In this document: piece after piece, positions 17,015-24,086 of the stretch
Position numbering within the stretch: the stretch's first letter is position 1
Layout: the number at the start of each line of letters is the position of its first letter
Source: an uncultured Phycisphaerae bacterium
GTDB lineage: Bacteria > Planctomycetota > Phycisphaerae > UBA1845 > PWPN01
Assembly: GCA_938005315.1 (NCBI GenBank)
Contig: CALLOB010000097.1
Span: 1-35,465 of the forward strand
Length of the DNA: 35,465 nt
Direction of reading: 5' to 3'
Translations under genes and position numbers: made by a program
Notes under the pieces: generated by a model
Seen by the model: the letters and a program-made list of their open reading frames with translations, nothing else
The model's database searches: none
Told to the model about the DNA's origin: nothing

Positions 17015-18733
17015 CTACTGCGTCGTCTCCCAGGCCTCGGCCGGTCCCCATTCGCCGTGGAGCGACATCTGCTCCGGCGAGCAGCTGAACTTGCGGTAAC
17101 GCGGGGCCGTCTCGGTGGCCAGGGCGTCGCCCGCGGCGTCGACCCGAGGCCTGCCCTCCAGCCTGCCCAGTCCGAACAGTTCCATGTCGTCCGGCTCGGT
17201 CATGAACTCGCCCGGCACGCTGGGCACCTGGTCGGGGTGCATGGCGCTGACCAGCTCGGGGGTGACCAGAACGACCAGTTCGGTCGTGGATCGCTGGTAG
17301 CTGGTCGAGCTGAACAGGGCGCCCAGCACCGGCACGTCGCCCAACGCGGGGATGCGCTGCACCTGGGCCCGGATCTGCTCGCTGAGCAGGCCGGCGATGG
17401 CGATGGTGCTGCCGCTGGCCAGCTCGATAGTGGTCGAGGCCGAGCGGGAGCGCAGGCCGGGCACGCCGTTGAACTGGACGCTGAAGTCCGGCTCGCTCAC
17501 CTCCGGCATGACCGTCAGGCGGACCATCTGCCGCCCGATGACCGTCGGACGGAACCGCAGCTGGATGCCAAACGGGCGGAACTGCACCGCTGGCGTGCCG
17601 GTCTGCTGCGGCACCGGGTAGGGGATCTCCCCGCCGACCAGGAAGCTGGCCTCCTGACCGTTGAGGGCCACGAGGTTGGGCTCGGCCAGCACCCGCAGCA
17701 GCCCGTCGGTGCGCAGAGCCAGCAGGAATAGCTGCATCTGCACCCGCGGGAAGCCCAGGCTCAGCGTCGGAGTCGCCGACAGCGGCAGGCCGTTGGTCCG
17801 GTCGGTCGTGAAGATCATGCCGTTGGGCGTGAGGATGTCCTGCTGGCGGGCCGCCCCGATATTCACCGGATTGATCCCGCCGACCTGGGTCACCGCGAAC
17901 ATGTCCCGGACGTTGTCGCCGGCGATCCAGCCGTTGACGCCCAGCTGCCGGGCGCTCTGCTTGTTGACCTCGGCCACGGTGCAACGGAGGAGCACCTGCT
18001 GCTCCCCGGCGATCTTGAGCTGGTTCTGCACCCGGGACGACACCGTCTGCACCAGCTGCATGACGTGCTCGGCGGCGTCCACGTCGGGCACCACCCCGCT
18101 GACCACGATGGCGTCGCGGACGGCGCGGACCTGGACCTGCGAACCGGGAGCCAGTTCCTCGATGGCCTTGCGGACCGCGGTCAGGTCGGCCTCGACCACG
18201 ACCTCGAAGACCACCTGGTTGTCGGCCTGGTCCCACAGCACCAGCTCGGTGGTGCCGACCGCGTTTCCGGTGACCAGCACCTGCCGGGGGGAGAGCACGG
18301 TGACGTCGGCGATCTTGGGATCGGCGACGGAGGCCCGCTTGATCGCCTCGCTGACGTTGACCAGCGAGCCGCGGCCGATCGACAGGACGATGCGCTCGGC
18401 CGAGATGTCGGTCATCCGCTGGACCTCGACCTTCATCGGGGAGAGTCCTCCGGGCGAAGGCGGGGCCTGCGACACCGGTTCCTCGGCCTGCGCCGCCGCG
18501 GGCTGGGCGAGGGTGGCCGCGGCCTGCGCGGTCTCGATGCCGGCCAGCAGCGACGCCGATTCGCCGGCCACCCGGGCCGCGGGGGCGGAATAGCCGCCGA
18601 CCACGACCATGAGCAGGGCGGCAGCGACCACAAAGCCCCAGGAGCGGCGCCTTTCGGGCGTCGCTCCGCGGCTGTGGTCGGCGTGGTTCATCCCTGAACG
18701 ATGCTCAATCTGTCCGTCCATGCCGTTGATCAT
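17015..18733 (-). CDS. cpaC: Tad pilus outer-membrane secretin CpaC/RcpA
   Basis: CpaC forms the outer-membrane channel for the Flp pilus. This 572-residue protein has an N-terminal hydrophobic export segment (GFVVAAALLMVVVGGYSAPAA). A pilus-formation N-domain follows (ERIVLSIGRGSLVNVSEAIK ... VLSPRQVLVTGNAVGTTELVLWD). A BON-type segment comes next (SQVQVRAVRDAIVVSGVVPDVDAAEHVMQL). The secretin domain ends the protein, with VLAEPNLVALNGQEASFLVGGEIPYPVPQ, RPFGIQLRFRPTV and ALGDVPVLGALFSSTSYQRSTTELVVLVTPELV. All parts of a T2SS/Tad-type secretin are present. The ATG at 18733 lies 15 bases after the cpaB stop, with GGAG nine bases upstream, so translation is probably coupled. Confidence 0.95.
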   Translation of the reverse strand: MINGMDGQIEHRSGMNHADHSRGATPERRRSWGFVVAAALLMVVVGGYSAPAARVAGESASLLAGIETAQAAATLAQPAAAQAEEPVSQAPPSPGGLSPMKVEVQRMTDISAERIVLSIGRGSLVNVSEAIKRASVADPKIADVTVLSPRQVLVTGNAVGTTELVLWDQADNQVVFEVVVEADLTAVRKAIEELAPGSQVQVRAVRDAIVVSGVVPDVDAAEHVMQLVQTVSSRVQNQLKIAGEQQVLLRCTVAEVNKQSARQLGVNGWIAGDNVRDMFAVTQVGGINPVNIGAARQQDILTPNGMIFTTDRTNGLPLSATPTLSLGFPRVQMQLFLLALRTDGLLRVLAEPNLVALNGQEASFLVGGEIPYPVPQQTGTPAVQFRPFGIQLRFRPTVIGRQMVRLTVMPEVSEPDFSVQFNGVPGLRSRSASTTIELASGSTIAIAGLLSEQIRAQVQRIPALGDVPVLGALFSSTSYQRSTTELVVLVTPELVSAMHPDQVPSVPGEFMTEPDDMELFGLGRLEGRPRVDAAGDALATETAPRYRKFSCSPEQMSLHGEWGPAEAWETTQ

Positions 18734-18748
18734 TCCTCAAGACTCCGT

Positions 18749-19843
18749 TCATTCCGGACCAGCCGGGGCGGCCTCCTCGCCGCCGTCGGATTCGATCGCC
18801 GCGTGGTCGGCCGGAGCACCGCGGACGCCCGACGGGGACGCCGACGGCGGCACCGGCGCGGGGATTTCGACCGCCAAGGCCGGGGAGCCGGGGCGTTGCT
18901 CGGGGGCCTCGATCCGCCGGGCCTGCCTGCGGTTGTCCTCGAACCAGACGCTCTCGGGCTTCCGTGATCCCTTCAGCACCTCCACGGACCACGGCTCCGG
19001 TCGCGCCGCCCGGGCCTGGGCGAGAAGCGCGGCCTGGGCCTGCCGGTCTTTATCGGTCTGGGAATCCTCGACCTTGGGCTTCGGGGCGAACAAACGGCTC
19101 AGCAGGTTCAGTCCCGCCGTCGCGGTCTGGGCGGGGGCGTTGCTGAGCAGGTCATTATCGGTCGTCAGGTCCACGTGCTGGCCGGTGACGTCGTTCTGGT
19201 TGCGCATGGCCAGCCGGATCTTGCCGCGCGTGGCGGCCAGGTGGAGCTTGGGCACGTCCCTGGGCTCGACCAGCAGGGTCACGGACTTGGCCAGGTTGGC
19301 CGAGACGTCCGTCGTGGTGCCCAGGTCCTGCCCCACGGCCAGCACTTCCACGTTCTGGAGGACCATCTTGCTGACGTTCTCGGTCCGGCCCTCGCGTCTG
19401 ACGGAAAGCATGACCACCACATCGACGCGGCTGCCGGACTTGACCCATCCGGCCACGCCGGCGGACTCGTCGATGTTGACGGCCACGGCCCGGTAGCCGT
19501 CGGGGATCCGCACGGCCATGCCCGGGGGCGTGCCCTTGGGGGCCAGCAGCGACGGCGACAGCGACATCCCCTTGGGAATGGCGGTGGCGGCGACCCGCCC
19601 GACCACGTCTTCGACCCTGGAGAAGGCCATGCTGGGCGCCAGGGCCCGGGCGACCTGCCGGCTCTCGACCATCGAGGCCTTGATCTCCACCGTCGCGCCG
19701 ATGTCGGCGTTGGCGACCACTACCGTGACGGTATCGTTGGTCGTGGCGCCCTTGGCCTTCTGGAGGACGTTCACGAAATAGCGGACGGCCACCAGGCCGA
19801 CACCCAGCCCGACCACCAGCGGAATAATCGCTCGACCTTTCAT
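18749..19843 (-). CDS. cpaB: Flp pilus assembly protein CpaB/RcpC
   Basis: CpaB/RcpC proteins are periplasmic components that work with the secretin and bind peptidoglycan through SAF-like domains. The ATG at 19841-19843 is preceded by GGAG at six bases and gives 364 residues starting with a membrane anchor (IIPLVVGLGVGLVAVRYFVNVL). The SAF region follows (VVVANADIGATVEIKASMVE ... VGRVAATAIPKGMSLSPSLL), then the RcpC-type domain with GYRAVAVNIDESAGVAGWVKSGSRVDVVV and VTLLVEPRDVPKLHLAATRGKIRLAMR. The last 130 residues are Pro/Ala/Gln-rich and probably disordered. The order with cpaC downstream is the usual one. Confidence 0.94.
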   Translation of the reverse strand: MKGRAIIPLVVGLGVGLVAVRYFVNVLQKAKGATTNDTVTVVVANADIGATVEIKASMVESRQVARALAPSMAFSRVEDVVGRVAATAIPKGMSLSPSLLAPKGTPPGMAVRIPDGYRAVAVNIDESAGVAGWVKSGSRVDVVVMLSVRREGRTENVSKMVLQNVEVLAVGQDLGTTTDVSANLAKSVTLLVEPRDVPKLHLAATRGKIRLAMRNQNDVTGQHVDLTTDNDLLSNAPAQTATAGLNLLSRLFAPKPKVEDSQTDKDRQAQAALLAQARAARPEPWSVEVLKGSRKPESVWFEDNRRQARRIEAPEQRPGSPALAVEIPAPVPPSASPSGVRGAPADHAAIESDGGEEAAPAGPE

Positions 19844-19999
19844 TGCATGCTCCTCGAGCCGCAAGGGCCGGTTCGCCCTGCGGGCGCCCGGCCGCTGCAA
19901 CCGTTCGTCGAGGGGCCCAAGCCATCGTGCCCCTGTCGCAGTTCCTTCCGCGGGTCACGGCCCGCGTTTTCCTCATCCAGACCGGCATCCGGGCCGGCG

Positions 20000-20017
20000 G
20001 CGGCCCCCGCGGGCCGC
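20000..20017 (-). other. Short GC hairpin directly after tadE
   Basis: A 7-bp perfect stem, GCGGCCC (20000-20006) with GGGCCGC (20011-20017), and a 4-base loop lie two bases beyond the tadE stop codon. No T-run follows. The gap to cpaB is about 176 bases and otherwise featureless. It belongs to the set of operon-internal hairpins in this locus. Confidence 0.35.
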
Positions 20018-20019
20018 GC

Positions 20020-20493
20020 TTACGACGACAACTCCTTGCGCATCGAACTGGAGGCGAACATGTCCGTGCTGCGCGAGGAGCCCCTCCCGCCGGACGGCGA
20101 GAAGATGTTCAGCAGCGCCACCGGCATGCCGCCGGTCAGCGACACCTTGCTCCACGGCACCCGCACCTGGACGGTCACTGACGGACTGGCTCCGCCGGTT
20201 TCCCGGATGTCCAGGTCGTAGTCCTGGGCGCTGAGCCCCAGGACGGCCACGGCCTCGGCGAAACGGGTCTCCACGTCGGTGGTTTCGCTGCCCGGCAGCG
20301 TGGCCAGGCGGCAGGCCTCGCGGGTCGCGTTGGTCAGCACCGACTGGGCCATGAACACGTAGCCGTATTCGATGATCCCGCCCACCATAGCCAGCAGGAT
20401 GGGCGTGACCACCGCCAGTTCGACCGTCGCGGCTCCGCGGCGGCCGAAACGGCCGCGTCGTGGTCCCCGGAACACTCCGACTCTCCCGCACAT
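20020..20493 (-). CDS. tadE: TadE-like pilus pseudopilin
   Basis: TadE-type proteins are minor pseudopilins processed by the Tad prepilin peptidase. This 157-residue protein has a basic N-terminus, then GRRGAATVELAVVTPILLAMVGGIIEYGYVFMAQ. The Gly-Ala-Ala-Thr-Val-Glu stretch with Glu at the fifth position of the hydrophobic helix is the TadE signature. The NATREACRLATLPG motif follows, and the rest is a small periplasmic beta domain. The start at 20493 has a G-rich stretch upstream instead of a clean ribosome site. It lies 22 bases downstream of the prepilin peptidase gene. Confidence 0.92.
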   Translation of the reverse strand: MCGRVGVFRGPRRGRFGRRGAATVELAVVTPILLAMVGGIIEYGYVFMAQSVLTNATREACRLATLPGSETTDVETRFAEAVAVLGLSAQDYDLDIRETGGASPSVTVQVRVPWSKVSLTGGMPVALLNIFSPSGGRGSSRSTDMFASSSMRKELSS

Positions 20494-20515
20494 GACACAC
20501 CCCCCCCTTGGACGA

Positions 20516-21064
20516 TCAGCCTCCCAGCAGCGGCTGCCCGAAGCACACCATCAGCGTTCCGATGGTCAGCGGCACGCCGTAGGGCAGCAGCTGCGAGGTA
20601 TTCCCGAAGCTTCGGGCGGACCCGAACTCGCTGAAGATGGTGGAGCGGTGGGACACCTTCTCGGCGATGGTCGCCAGGTTGGCCCAGGCGTGCCAGAGCC
20701 GTCCGGTACCGAGGATCATCACCACCGCGATGACCCCGCCGACGACCGCCCCCGTGCAGAACGAAACGAACGTCAGCCACGGCCCCAGCCATACGCCGAT
20801 GGCCATCATCAGCTTGACGTCCCCGGCCCCCATGCCGTGCATCAGCCACGGCACGATCAGCGTCGCGAACCCCACCAGCAGGCCCAGGAAGCCGGTGGCC
20901 AGGCCGTCGAGCCCGTGGAAGTAGCCCTGGGCCATGAAGCCCGCGGCCGCAATGGCCGCGTTGAGCCAGTTCGGCACGCGGCGCTCCTTGTAGTCGATCC
21001 AGGAAGCGTACAGGATTCCGGGAATCATCAGCGCACAGATGGTGAGCCAATACGCCTGCGACAT
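20516..21064 (-). CDS. cpaA: Prepilin peptidase CpaA/TadV (A24 family)
   Basis: This inner-membrane aspartyl peptidase cleaves the Flp prepilin and TadE-type pseudopilins. The 182-residue protein lacks the N-terminal methylase domain of PilD, as expected for CpaA/TadV. The two catalytic aspartates are visible: one in SWIDYKERRVPNWLN near residue 25, and the GxGD aspartate in MHGMGAGDVKLMMAIG. Hydrophobic helices fill the rest. The ATG at 21064 has GGGAG ten bases upstream. It lies between flp and tadE, after a gap containing a strong hairpin. Confidence 0.94.
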   Translation of the reverse strand: MSQAYWLTICALMIPGILYASWIDYKERRVPNWLNAAIAAAGFMAQGYFHGLDGLATGFLGLLVGFATLIVPWLMHGMGAGDVKLMMAIGVWLGPWLTFVSFCTGAVVGGVIAVVMILGTGRLWHAWANLATIAEKVSHRSTIFSEFGSARSFGNTSQLLPYGVPLTIGTLMVCFGQPLLGG

Positions 21065-21154
21065 CGTTTGATCGCTCCCTTGCTCACTTCGTTACCCCCC
21101 GGGCTCCGTGTCGTGTGCCCCGCCCATCGAAGACCGGTTTCCCATATAGCGGAC

Positions 21155-21187
21155 GTGGGCGCCCGCCGTTGCCGGACGGGCGCCCAC
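21155..21187 (-). other. Strong hairpin between flp and cpaA
   Basis: An 11-bp perfect GC stem, 21155-21165 with 21177-21187, has an 11-base loop. It lies 40 bases downstream of the flp stop on the sense (minus) strand and is not followed by a T-run. A position right after the major pilin gene suggests an mRNA-stabilising or partially terminating structure that lets pilin be made in excess over the assembly proteins. Confidence 0.55.
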
Positions 21188-21227
21188 GCGTGGTGACAGT
21201 GACGCGATGGCCGTGCCGTCAGGCCGA

Positions 21228-21404
21228 TCAGCCGGTGCCGTCAGGCAGCGAGCTCTCCACGTTGGTGAAGATCGAGCTGACCTTCTGGCCGAGGGTCGTG
21301 ATGGCTGTCAGGGCCACGATGATGATCAACGCCAGCATGACCGCGTACTCGGTCGCGGTCGGGCCATCTTCGCTCTGAATGAACCTGGTGACGATACCCC
21401 GCAT
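21228..21404 (-). CDS. flp: Flp/Fap-type pilin precursor
   Basis: This is the major subunit of the Tad pilus. The 58-residue precursor starts at the ATG at 21402-21404, with AAGGAG six bases before it; the frame extends upstream without similarity. A 14-residue leader ends in Gly14 and is followed by PTATEYAVMLALIIIVALTAITTLG. Glu19 and Tyr20 form the Flp motif (Gly, then four residues, then Glu-Tyr), and cleavage after Gly14 would leave a 44-residue mature pilin. The C-terminus is short (VSSIFTNVESSLPDGTG). It is the first gene of the Tad cluster and the cognate peptidase is next. Confidence 0.95.
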   Translation of the reverse strand: MRGIVTRFIQSEDGPTATEYAVMLALIIIVALTAITTLGQKVSSIFTNVESSLPDGTG

Positions 21405-21947
21405 GGAATTCTCCTTTCCTGACTCCCGTCTCACGGACGGGCCGAATCGCCCGACGGCCGCTTTCCCTCGCGGCCGGCGCGGCATGCCTGCCGGACTTCC
21501 GTCCGGCGTGGTCTCGGATCACCCGGCGCGTCCGCGCGCCGGTCCTCGGCTGGTCGTTTTCCCCCGCGGGGCCTCGGCCGGGCCTGGTCCGCACCGGTCG
21601 GGCCCCGACGCGCCGCGCGGCTGGCTCAAGCCTCGCCGCGGGCCGCACTTGCATGGCCGGATCGACGTTCCCGTTCAAGATCGTCGAGCCGCAGGAGGAA
21701 CATAAAAAACAATCCCCCCGCCGGGCAAACGAAAACCGTGGGAAACCGGTGTTTTTCGTGGCGCTGCGCCGCGCGTGCGCTGCGGCCTGCGGGTCGGGGG
21801 TTTTTTCAGGACCCGCGCCGCGATCGGCGGATCCAGCGGCGATATCGGGCTGGTGCGTCAAGGGCGAAGGAGGGAGGTCGCGGAGAACGCGCGGACGATC
21901 GATGCCCGCTACCGGGAGGCGGGCCGTGTCCGGGAATCCATCAACGC
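21405..21947 (-). other. Upstream region of the Tad operon
   Basis: No gene is supported in this 540-base stretch. It should hold the promoter of the pilin operon, but no clear -35/-10 pair is visible. It does hold AT-richer islands unusual for the locus (A/T runs around 21700-21760 and a T6 run at 21801-21806), a 7-bp inverted repeat GCGGGTC/GACCCGC (21789-21795 with 21810-21816), and an imperfect palindrome near 21730-21760 flanked by ACGAAAA and TTTTCGT. Confidence 0.4.
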
Positions 21948-22679
21948 TCAGCGGGAGCGGGCGGTGAGGACTTCGCGCAGCGCCGGCGGCACCATCATCT
22001 CGGCGAACTCCTCGTAGTCCGGGGACGACCGCAGCACGCGGGCCGGAACGCCGACCACCGTGGTCAGGGCCTCGACGTCCTGCACGACGACCGCTCCGGC
22101 CCCGATCACGGCCTCGCAGCCGATCCTCAGACCCTGCAGGACCGTGGCGCCGATGCCGATGAAGGCCCCCGATTCCACCGTGACCCGGCCGGCCAGCTTG
22201 GCGCCGGGGCAGACGTGCGAGGCGGTTCCGATCATCGATTCGTGATCGACGATGCAGCCGGTGTTGAGGATCACCGAGTCGCCGATCTGGCAGTGGGCGC
22301 ACACCAGGGCCCCGGCGGCGATCACGACGTTGCGGCCGAGTGTGACCGTCCGGGCCAGGTTGGCCGAGGGGTGAACGGCGTTGATCAGTTCGAAACCCGC
22401 ATCCTCGAGCTCGGCGGCGAACTGTCGCCGGACGCCGTTGTCGCCGATGGCCACCACGGCGCTGCGGATGCCCTGGGCGCGTAGTTCGCGGGCCGCCGAC
22501 AGGTCTCCGAGAATGGGGACGCCGTCCATCCGCCGGCCGTGCAGTGCGGGGTTGGAATCCAGGAAGCCCATCGGCCGGTACCGGCGGGCGGCCAGCAGAA
22601 TGTCGAGGACCACGCGACCGTGTCCGCCGGCGCCGACGATCACGCAGGCCGGGCGAGGGTCTTGGGCGGCATTGCTCAT
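21948..22679 (-). CDS. NeuD/PglD-type sugar O- or N-acyltransferase
   Basis: This acyl-CoA-dependent acetyltransferase of the NeuD/PglD/HnnD family modifies nucleotide sugars for surface glycans. The N-terminal Rossmann-like substrate domain carries VIVGAGGHGRVVLDIL. LRAQGIRSAVVAIGDNGVRRQFA follows, then the left-handed parallel beta-helix of hexapeptide repeats (from VHPSANLARTVTLGRNVVIAAGALV to VVVQDVEALTTVVGVPARVL). The His at NAVHPSA-type positions and the HESMIGTASHV segment fit acyltransfer. The ATG at 22677-22679 has AAGGA seven bases upstream; with it the protein has 243 residues. It lies between the pilus locus and the EpsI/Wzy genes, which suggests an exopolysaccharide role; the sugar is unknown. 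Confidence 0.9.
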   Translation of the reverse strand: MSNAAQDPRPACVIVGAGGHGRVVLDILLAARRYRPMGFLDSNPALHGRRMDGVPILGDLSAARELRAQGIRSAVVAIGDNGVRRQFAAELEDAGFELINAVHPSANLARTVTLGRNVVIAAGALVCAHCQIGDSVILNTGCIVDHESMIGTASHVCPGAKLAGRVTVESGAFIGIGATVLQGLRIGCEAVIGAGAVVVQDVEALTTVVGVPARVLRSSPDYEEFAEMMVPPALREVLTARSR

Positions 22680-22989
22680 GGTAATCCTTTTATCGGACGG
22701 CCAGGCGCCGGCCTGAACCTCGGCGGCCGGGTTCGCGTACATCCTGCAGGCCGGCCGCCGGCAAGGCCGGCAGACGTTCGGGCTACGGAGCCTGCCGCAG
22801 ACCGCCGGGCACGCCCCCGGCCGGCAGACCGCCTGAGATGTATATCGTCAGGAGCGGGTGCCTCAGGGGAATCGGCCGCGCCGGTCCTGCACGAGGCGGT
22901 CGCCGATCGATCCGAACGGAGGGGCCCGGACATGTCCGCATCCATCGGCTGACGGGCGGTTTGCGGCTGTTCGCCCGCACCACGGGAGA
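22680..22989. other. Divergent intergenic region, NeuD side
   Basis: Nothing coding is supported here. It separates the minus-strand acyltransferase from the plus-strand EpsI operon. A TATATC sequence near 22850 and several GGCCGG palindromes are present, but no full promoter for the acyltransferase was identified. Confidence 0.3.
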
Positions 22990-23019
22990 TTGACCGTCCG
23001 TCTTGCCCGAGCTTATAGT
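22990..23019 (+). promoter_or_regulatory. Sigma70-like promoter of the EpsI operon
   Basis: TTGACC (22990-22995) is followed after 18 bases by TATAGT (23014-23019). Each box matches the consensus at five of six positions, which stands out in this GC-rich sequence. Transcription would start near 23026, giving a leader of about 160 bases before the EpsI-like gene. Confidence 0.55.
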
Positions 23020-23043
23020 GGCACGGTCTGACGACAGGACCGC

Positions 23044-23071
23044 TGTCGGCCGATACGTGTCGGCCGATACG
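23044..23071 (+). repeat. Tandem 14-bp repeat, possible operator
   Basis: TGTCGGCCGATACG occurs twice head to tail without a spacer (23044-23057 and 23058-23071). A partial third copy, TGTCGGCCA, lies at 23089-23097. The array starts about 18 bases downstream of the predicted transcription start of the EpsI operon, a position suited to a repressor site or a leader element. Confidence 0.55.
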
Positions 23072-23184
23072 ACCTGCGGCGGCCCCGGTGTCGGCCACTG
23101 GTCTCGACGGTCGCCAGCGGTGCCGGCAGGGGTGCTGCCGGACCTGCCTTGAGGACGGGGAAGCGGCTTGCGGACCTCTCTTGA

Positions 23185-24036
23185 ATGCCAAGTGACGATC
23201 AGAAAAAGACTTGTGCCCCGTGTCCCGGGCCGACAGGGGCTTCGCTGGTCGGCCAGATTCTGGGCAACCGGGGCTTTGTGGCCTGCGTGGTGATGCTGGG
23301 GGCCTGCCTTGCGGGCTTCCAGCTGCTGGCTCAGGGCAAGCGGATCCAGTTCGTCAAGCAGCGGGTCGAGCTTCGCAAGCCGCTGAGCGACCTGGACCAC
23401 GACGCCCTGCGGCCATATCGGCTGCTGCAGGCCCAGCGGATCGAGCCGGCGGTGCTCGACAGCCTGGGCACGGACATGTATCTGCAGTGGCTGATGGAGG
23501 ATACGACTATCAAGGACGAGTCCGCCCCCGAGCGGCTGGTGCATCTGTTCGTGACTTACTACACCGGCAACCCCGACCCGGTGCCGCACGTGCCGGAGGA
23601 GTGCTACCTGGGCAGCGGTTACCGGACCACACGGGAGCAGATCCTGGAGATTCCGCTGCCGGATCTGGGGCCCGGGGTGGTGGTTCCGATAAAGGTGCTG
23701 ACTTTCGAGAAGTCGGCGCTGCTGTCCAGCGAGGGCCGGGTGGTGATGTACACGTTTCACACCAACGGCCGGTTCTGCCCGGATCGGTACTGCGTTCGGC
23801 TGGCGATCGGCGACCCGGGCACGCGTCACGCCTATTACAGCAAGCTGGAGATCAGCTTCGGTGCCGGCGGGGCGATGCCTCCGGAGGCGGTGGCCATAGA
23901 GGCCGGACGGCGCTTCTTGGCCAAGGTGATCCCGATTCTGGTGCGGGAGCACTGGCCCGACTGGGAGGCCGTGCGGAGGTCGGAGAAGCTGGGCGGCGCG
24001 GCGGCCGGCGAGGAGCGACCGCCGACCGGGGCATGA
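23185..24036 (+). CDS. EpsI-like exosortase-associated protein
   Basis: The 283-residue protein resembles EpsI, a partner of exosortases in exopolysaccharide/PEP-CTERM loci. A cytoplasmic start is followed by one membrane helix (residues 31-50, FVACVVMLGACLAGFQLLAQ). The periplasmic part has LFVTYYTGNPDPVPHVPEECYLGSGYRT, where His135, Pro137 and Cys140 match the H-x-P-x-x-C-Y-x-G signature of the family. VMYTFHTNGRF and KVIPILVREHWPDWEA complete the domain. No exosortase gene is present in the window. The start at 23185 lacks a ribosome-binding site, so leaderless-like or other initiation is possible. It leads an operon with a giant TPR protein. Confidence 0.8.
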   Translation: MPSDDQKKTCAPCPGPTGASLVGQILGNRGFVACVVMLGACLAGFQLLAQGKRIQFVKQRVELRKPLSDLDHDALRPYRLLQAQRIEPAVLDSLGTDMYLQWLMEDTTIKDESAPERLVHLFVTYYTGNPDPVPHVPEECYLGSGYRTTREQILEIPLPDLGPGVVVPIKVLTFEKSALLSSEGRVVMYTFHTNGRFCPDRYCVRLAIGDPGTRHAYYSKLEISFGAGGAMPPEAVAIEAGRRFLAKVIPILVREHWPDWEAVRRSEKLGGAAAGEERPPTGA

Positions 24037-24086
24037 ACGGGAATCGGGCGGGCCTCCCGGGAGGGAGTCTTCGAGGAAACCATCCG

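Noticed and set aside
23019-23034. Sigma-54 promoter suggested by TGGCAC
   Set aside because: The -12 GC element is missing at the required distance, while a good sigma70-like pair overlaps the site.
23211-24086. N-terminal extension of the giant TPR protein over the EpsI-like gene
   Set aside because: The extension is an out-of-frame reading of the EpsI-like gene, and the ATG at 24087 is followed at once by a membrane anchor.
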